Source: Pedobacter steynii (GTDB taxonomy: Bacteria; Bacteroidota; Bacteroidia; Sphingobacteriales; Sphingobacteriaceae). From it: DNA of 64,000 bases. The position numbers were made by a program, and so were the translations under genes. Below the pieces are notes generated by a model, which was not told the DNA's origin, made no database searches, and was given only the letters and a program-made list of their open reading frames with translations. Shown in pieces: positions 60,155 through 64,000 of the stretch. The DNA lies in assembly GCF_900103665.1 (NCBI RefSeq), contig NZ_FNGY01000006.1, positions 434,001 to 498,000 on the forward strand. Reading direction: 5' to 3'. Positions within the stretch are counted from its first letter, which is position 1; every line of letters starts with the position of its first letter.

Positions 60155-61013
60155 AGCAATTTTTCTGCTGCGGTCAGGACGATTTTTATTTCTGCTGGTA
60201 AGCGGTATGCTCATGATGGTTTCATCTTCTAAACTGAAAGCACAGCCGGACAGTACTTTAGTGAAAATTCCTGCCGGAGCGTATTGGATCGGCGGACAAA
60301 CACATCAGCTTAACCCTTTAAGGAAGATCAGTCTTGCTAATTTCTATATTGGGAAGACAGAAATTACCAACCTTCAGTTTGAGGACTTTGTTAAGGCTAC
60401 AGCCTATAAAACCGATGCAGAGCGATTGAGAAATGCAATGGTTTTTGAGCCGGGGCTGGCTGAATTTAAATGGCTTAGAGACAGTACCGCTTTTTGGCGC
60501 TTTCCCAATGGAAGGAGCAGAGGAGGGATCGAAAATAAAATGAATCACCCTGTAACCAGCATCAGCTATGCAGATGCCGAAGCCTACTGTAAATGGGCAA
60601 AAGTAAGGCTGCCTACTTTGGATGAATGGGAAGTTGCTTCCCGTGCAGGTGCTAAAGGCACTTATTTCTGGGGCGAAGATCAGGAGCAAATCGGGACTTA
60701 TGCCAATATCTGGAATGCCCGGGATCACCTGACCGCAGATGTTTCGGATGGATATATGTATACTTCGCCGGTGGCTAGCTTTAAAGCCAATGCTTTTGGT
60801 TTATATGATATGTATGGCAATGTGTTTGAATTCTGTGAAGGCAGTTTAAAGAACGATCCTAAAAAGCGGAAAGTAGTCCATGCCCGTGGAGGTTCCTGGT
60901 GGTGCAGCAGGAATTCCTGTGGATTTTTTAATTCTGTAGATATCGGAAGGGTAAATCCTCATGCGGCATTTAGCAACCAGGGATTCCGGATTGCTAAAAC
61001 AACGCCGAATTAA
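60141..61013 (+). CDS. secreted formylglycine-generating enzyme (FGE/SUMF1) homologue
   Basis: 290 residues: signal peptide (FLFLLVSGMLMMVSSSKLKA) then a full FGE-sulfatase domain (IPAGAYWIGG ... YIGKTEITNLQFEDFVKATA ... HPVTSISYADAEAYCKWAKV ... RLPTLDEWEVASRAG ... NAFGLYDMYGNVFEF). The end reads ARGGSWWCSRNSCGFF; Cys255 and Cys260 keep the C-x4-C spacing of the copper-binding active-site pair of true FGEs, which many FGE-domain proteins lack. It could therefore convert the Cys of CxPxR sulfatases to formylglycine, using O2 and copper, in the periplasm. The gene overlaps the upstream secreted-protein gene by 14 bases. The two Cys-type sulfatases of the 48.9-53.1 kb operon are its natural candidate substrates. 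Confidence 0.85.
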   Translation: MGLDKAIFLLRSGRFLFLLVSGMLMMVSSSKLKAQPDSTLVKIPAGAYWIGGQTHQLNPLRKISLANFYIGKTEITNLQFEDFVKATAYKTDAERLRNAMVFEPGLAEFKWLRDSTAFWRFPNGRSRGGIENKMNHPVTSISYADAEAYCKWAKVRLPTLDEWEVASRAGAKGTYFWGEDQEQIGTYANIWNARDHLTADVSDGYMYTSPVASFKANAFGLYDMYGNVFEFCEGSLKNDPKKRKVVHARGGSWWCSRNSCGFFNSVDIGRVNPHAAFSNQGFRIAKTTPN

Positions 61014-61172
61014 CTCTAGCCGGCTTTTTTACAAAATAATCAAAATATTTTCTGTTTCTGTGTAACGTTTCTCTTTAGGGAACTGTCTTATGTACAATAA
61101 CCCTAATCACCAACAACCATTCACATATGTTCAGAGTATGCTTAAAAGCGTATGTGGAAAAATTATGTCTAT

Positions 61173-63635
61173 ATGAAAACGAAAATATATACTTCTTTAT
61201 TCCTCACTTTAGGTCTTGCTTTAGTACTTTTTACATCGGTAAAGGCACAAACAACTGAGATAAGAGGGGAAATATCCGGTAAAGTATTGGATGAAGATCA
61301 GAAAGCATTTCCTTACGCAACCATCAGCCTGCTGAATGCAAAGGACTCTACTGCGGTAAAAGGTACACTCACAGGAGATAACGGAACCTACGAATTTAAA
61401 GGACTGAATGCAGGAAAATATTTAGTTGCCATCTATGTAGTGGGCTATAAAAAGACCTTTAAAGGACCTTATGCGATTGGTGCCGAGCGGAAATTATATG
61501 AAGTTGGCCAGGTCCAATTGGCAACGGATGCCAAGCTGTTGAAAGGAGTAGAGATCGTGAAACAAAAACCTTTGATAGAAAGACAGATCGATAAAACGGT
61601 GTTGAATATCGAAAACAGTGTGTTGGCTGCTGGAAATACAGCACTGGAGATCTTGCAAAAGGCACCTGGTGTAACCGTCGATAAAGATGGAAAAATCAGC
61701 CTGAGGGGAAAACAAGGGGTAAATGTAATGCTCGATGGAAAACCAACTTATTTATCAGCAGATCAGCTGGCCAATTTACTCCGCTCTACAGAGGGAAATG
61801 CGATCCAGTCTATCGAGTTGATTACCAATCCTTCTGCTAAATATGATGCAGCCGGGAATTCAGGGATCATCAATATCAAACTAAAGAAAAATAGAAATTA
61901 TGGAACGAATGGCACTGCTTCTGCCGGGGCAGGGTATGGCGACAATTATAAAGTAAATGGTAGTTTGAACATGAACCATAGAGAGAAAAAGTTCAATATT
62001 TTCGGAAATGCGGATTATGGTTTCAATAAGCGTTTTCAGGAAACAGATATTGTTCGGGTGAATGGTACTACTGCAAATCCGACCTATTTTGATCAAACCA
62101 GTCATACTGATATCAAAAGAACAAACCGGAATTATAAAGCGGGGATCGACTATTTTATTAATGACAATAATACCCTGGGATTCTTTCTGAACGGCTATCA
62201 TACCAATGGGGATGATGCTGCCAATGTCCTTACGCTCATTGGAGATCAGCCAGGAAAAAGAGATTCATCTGTAGTTGCACCAAATACCAATCTTCGGAAA
62301 TATACCGGGATTACCTATAACTTAAATTACAAAGGAACATTGGATACCCTTGGTCAGGAAATCAGTGCAGATATGGATTATTCCCGCTATTATGGCAAGC
62401 AAAACAGTGTCTTTAACAATATGTATAAAAATGCCTCGGGCCAGCCTTTAAAACCTGATTATATTTTCAGGAATGCTTCTCCTTCCATTGTAAAAATATG
62501 GGGCGGAAAGGTTGATTATACTTTGCCAATCAATAAGGCGATGAAGTTGGACCTTGGTCTGAAAACAAGCTTTGTACAGACAGATAACAACTTTCTGTTT
62601 GAGAACTTTACCAACAACCAATGGGCCAGTGATCCAGGGAAAAGTAACCAATTCCTTTACGATGAAAACATCAATGCTGCCTATGCCAATTTAAACAAGA
62701 AATTTAAAAGTACTACGGTACAGCTAGGTCTGAGGTTGGAACAGACTAACTCTAAAGGCAATTCTGTAACCGATCAGAAAGTGGTGAAAAGAGATTATAT
62801 TAACCTGTTTCCCAGCATTTTTATCAATCAGGAACTCTCTAAAGATCATGAGGTAGGCCTGTCTTACAGTCGAAGGATTGACCGTCCCGATTACGGATCT
62901 TTAAACCCTTTTATCTATTATTTGGACTTGTATTCCTTCAGACAGGGGAATCCCTTTTTGAAACCTCAGTACACCAATTCCTTTGAGCTTTCTTATTCCT
63001 TCAAAAAAAGTTTAAATGTGACTTTCGGATATAGCCATACCAATGATGTGATGACTGATGTTCTGTTAACGGATACCGTAAAAAAGACGATTTTTATTTC
63101 CGTTCAGAACCTGGCCAAACAAGATTCCTATAACATGAACATGAGCTATCCGGTACAGATCACCAAATGGTGGAGCAGCAATAACAATCTGACGGTATAT
63201 TATAATAAATTCCAGACGCCTAACCTATTGGGACTTCCTTACGAAAGCGGAAGAACATCATTTAACCTCAATACCAGTCAGACGATTACTTTGAATTCTT
63301 CCACCAAATTTGAATGGTCGGGTTATTATCAATCGAAACAGGTTTATGGAACCTTGTTGATCGCGCCTCAGTATGGAATTGATCTCGGTGCGAGTAAGTC
63401 TTTTATGGACAATAAACTGAGCATAAAGTTCGCCGCTAATGACATCTTTAAATTACAGAAAAGTCAGATTACCAGCGCCATCCCTTCGCAGAAATATGTC
63501 GTTAACGAGAAGTGGGAGAGTCAGGTATTCCGCTTAACCTGTACCTACCGTTTTGGAAGTAAAGATATTAAAGGTGCCCGTCAGCGCTCGAGTAGTTCTG
63601 AGGCAGAAGGAAGACGTGTGAAATCAGGAAGGTAA
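61173..63635 (+). CDS. TonB-dependent outer-membrane receptor, OMP_b-brl_3 type
   Basis: 820 residues from the ATG at 61173, preferred because it directly begins the signal peptide (MKTKIYTSLFLTLGLALVLF); the ATG at 61152 adds seven residues. A carboxypeptidase-regulatory-like domain (about 35-125), a plug (ALEILQKAPGVTVDKDGKIS, then GKQGVNVMLDGKPTYL) and the large barrel (NPSAKYDAAGNSGIINIKLK at its start) follow. No SusD partner, so it belongs to the other outer-membrane receptor class common in Bacteroidota. Its basic C-terminal tail (GARQRSSSSEAEGRRVKSGR) after the last barrel strand is unusual. The substrate is unknown. Confidence 0.9.
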   Translation: MKTKIYTSLFLTLGLALVLFTSVKAQTTEIRGEISGKVLDEDQKAFPYATISLLNAKDSTAVKGTLTGDNGTYEFKGLNAGKYLVAIYVVGYKKTFKGPYAIGAERKLYEVGQVQLATDAKLLKGVEIVKQKPLIERQIDKTVLNIENSVLAAGNTALEILQKAPGVTVDKDGKISLRGKQGVNVMLDGKPTYLSADQLANLLRSTEGNAIQSIELITNPSAKYDAAGNSGIINIKLKKNRNYGTNGTASAGAGYGDNYKVNGSLNMNHREKKFNIFGNADYGFNKRFQETDIVRVNGTTANPTYFDQTSHTDIKRTNRNYKAGIDYFINDNNTLGFFLNGYHTNGDDAANVLTLIGDQPGKRDSSVVAPNTNLRKYTGITYNLNYKGTLDTLGQEISADMDYSRYYGKQNSVFNNMYKNASGQPLKPDYIFRNASPSIVKIWGGKVDYTLPINKAMKLDLGLKTSFVQTDNNFLFENFTNNQWASDPGKSNQFLYDENINAAYANLNKKFKSTTVQLGLRLEQTNSKGNSVTDQKVVKRDYINLFPSIFINQELSKDHEVGLSYSRRIDRPDYGSLNPFIYYLDLYSFRQGNPFLKPQYTNSFELSYSFKKSLNVTFGYSHTNDVMTDVLLTDTVKKTIFISVQNLAKQDSYNMNMSYPVQITKWWSSNNNLTVYYNKFQTPNLLGLPYESGRTSFNLNTSQTITLNSSTKFEWSGYYQSKQVYGTLLIAPQYGIDLGASKSFMDNKLSIKFAANDIFKLQKSQITSAIPSQKYVVNEKWESQVFRLTCTYRFGSKDIKGARQRSSSSEAEGRRVKSGR

Positions 63636-63731
63636 ATGAGGGTGTAAAGGGTTTATTTTAATTAAAAACGGTTTAGCACAATGGTTTATGATAAAGTATT
63701 GCTATTTTAGTATACAAAAAATATCATTCCA

Positions 63732-64000
63732 ATGCGTTCCATTCTAATCCTTGCCATTCTTTCTTTTTCGGCCATTTCGGTTTATAGTCAACATTCCGGG
63801 AAATCGGTTAAAAGTCCCGGTAATCCGGTTTTCCCAGGTTGGTATGCTGATCCTGAAGGAGCTGTATTTGACCAGACCTACTGGATTTATCCGACCTTCT
63901 CAGATCGATATGAAAAACAGGTTTTTCTGGATGCTTTTTCCTCTAAAGATTTACTCAGTTGGAAGAAACATCCGGGGATATTGGATACTGCCGGATTTAA
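63732..64000 (+). CDS. GH43-type glycoside hydrolase, N-terminal part only
   Basis: 90 codons before the window edge. A signal peptide (MRSILILAILSFSAIS, then VYSQ) is followed by NPVFPGWYADPEGAVFDQTY, which is the first blade of a GH43 five-bladed propeller with its catalytic Asp (YADPE), then WIYPTFSDRYEKQVFLDAFS. GH43 enzymes act on arabinan, xylan and related polysaccharides. The remainder lies outside the window. Confidence 0.82.
   Translation, partial: MRSILILAILSFSAISVYSQHSGKSVKSPGNPVFPGWYADPEGAVFDQTYWIYPTFSDRYEKQVFLDAFSSKDLLSWKKHPGILDTAGF

Noticed and set aside
1-64000. tRNA, rRNA, CRISPR array, insertion sequence, prophage or integron
   Set aside because: No cloverleaf, spaced identical repeats, transposase, integrase or phage gene was recognised on either strand.

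Overview
The window is ordinary chromosomal DNA of a Bacteroidota bacterium, most likely a Sphingobacteriaceae member close to Pedobacter. Supporting signs are two SusC/SusD pairs, two further TonB-linked outer-membrane barrel receptors, many SPI/SPII-type secreted proteins, AraC regulators with membrane-embedded N-termini, TPR-type histidine kinases, moderate GC, and promoters carrying the Bacteroidota -7 element TAnnTTTG with TTTG about 17-19 bases upstream. No tRNA, rRNA, CRISPR array, insertion sequence or prophage was seen. Genes at both edges are cut: an M57-type metalloprotease at the left and a GH43-type glycosidase at the right.

Layout. 0-3.2 kb: M57 protease, LysR and AraC regulators. 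3.5-6.1 kb: a three-gene leftward operon for a tyrosinase with a small Cys-rich membrane protein and an unknown protein. 6.4-11.8 kb: housekeeping and stress-type genes (SRPBCC, lipoprotein, CPA1 antiporter, PQQ-like propeller, VOC, YdeI-like). 11.8-17.1 kb: a leftward cassette of AraC regulator, TonB-dependent receptor and secreted PI-PLC-like enzyme. 17.2-21.1 kb: two tandem paralogous TPR histidine kinases. 21.1-32.7 kb: regulators, two MFS transporters (with a decayed metallophosphoesterase between them), VOC, MscS-type channel, M3 peptidase, epimerase, FKBP lipoprotein. 33.0-35.8 kb: ECF-sigma-like/anti-sigma pair, GrpB, DUF4822-like lipoprotein, HAD phosphatase.

36.2-53.1 kb is the most interesting part and looks like a sulfur-acquisition region. 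A SAM-I (S-box) riboswitch at 36227-36333 precedes a 36-codon ORF with three consecutive Cys codons near its end and a SusC/SusD pair. About 4.5 kb on, a well-formed promoter (TTTG-N19-TATATTTG) drives a 32-codon ORF ending in five consecutive Cys codons, then a predicted three-way-junction RNA, two unannotated small membrane proteins, a fatty-acid-hydroxylase-type protein, a second SusC/SusD pair, a Cys-type sulfatase, a rhodanese-thioredoxin fusion and a second Cys-type sulfatase, ending at a terminator. I propose that the poly-Cys ORF is a cysteine-sensing leader peptide, by analogy with the polycysteine attenuators known in mycobacteria. A secreted formylglycine-generating-enzyme homologue with both active-site cysteines lies 7 kb downstream and could activate the two sulfatases.

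53.1-64 kb: GyrI-like protein, AlkB, metallophosphoesterase, a DapB-like protein lacking the catalytic His pair, DUF6985-like protein, an alkaline-phosphatase-fold lipoprotein with a LamG-like insertion, a methyltransferase, an unknown secreted protein overlapping the FGE gene, an outer-membrane receptor, and the start of the GH43 gene.
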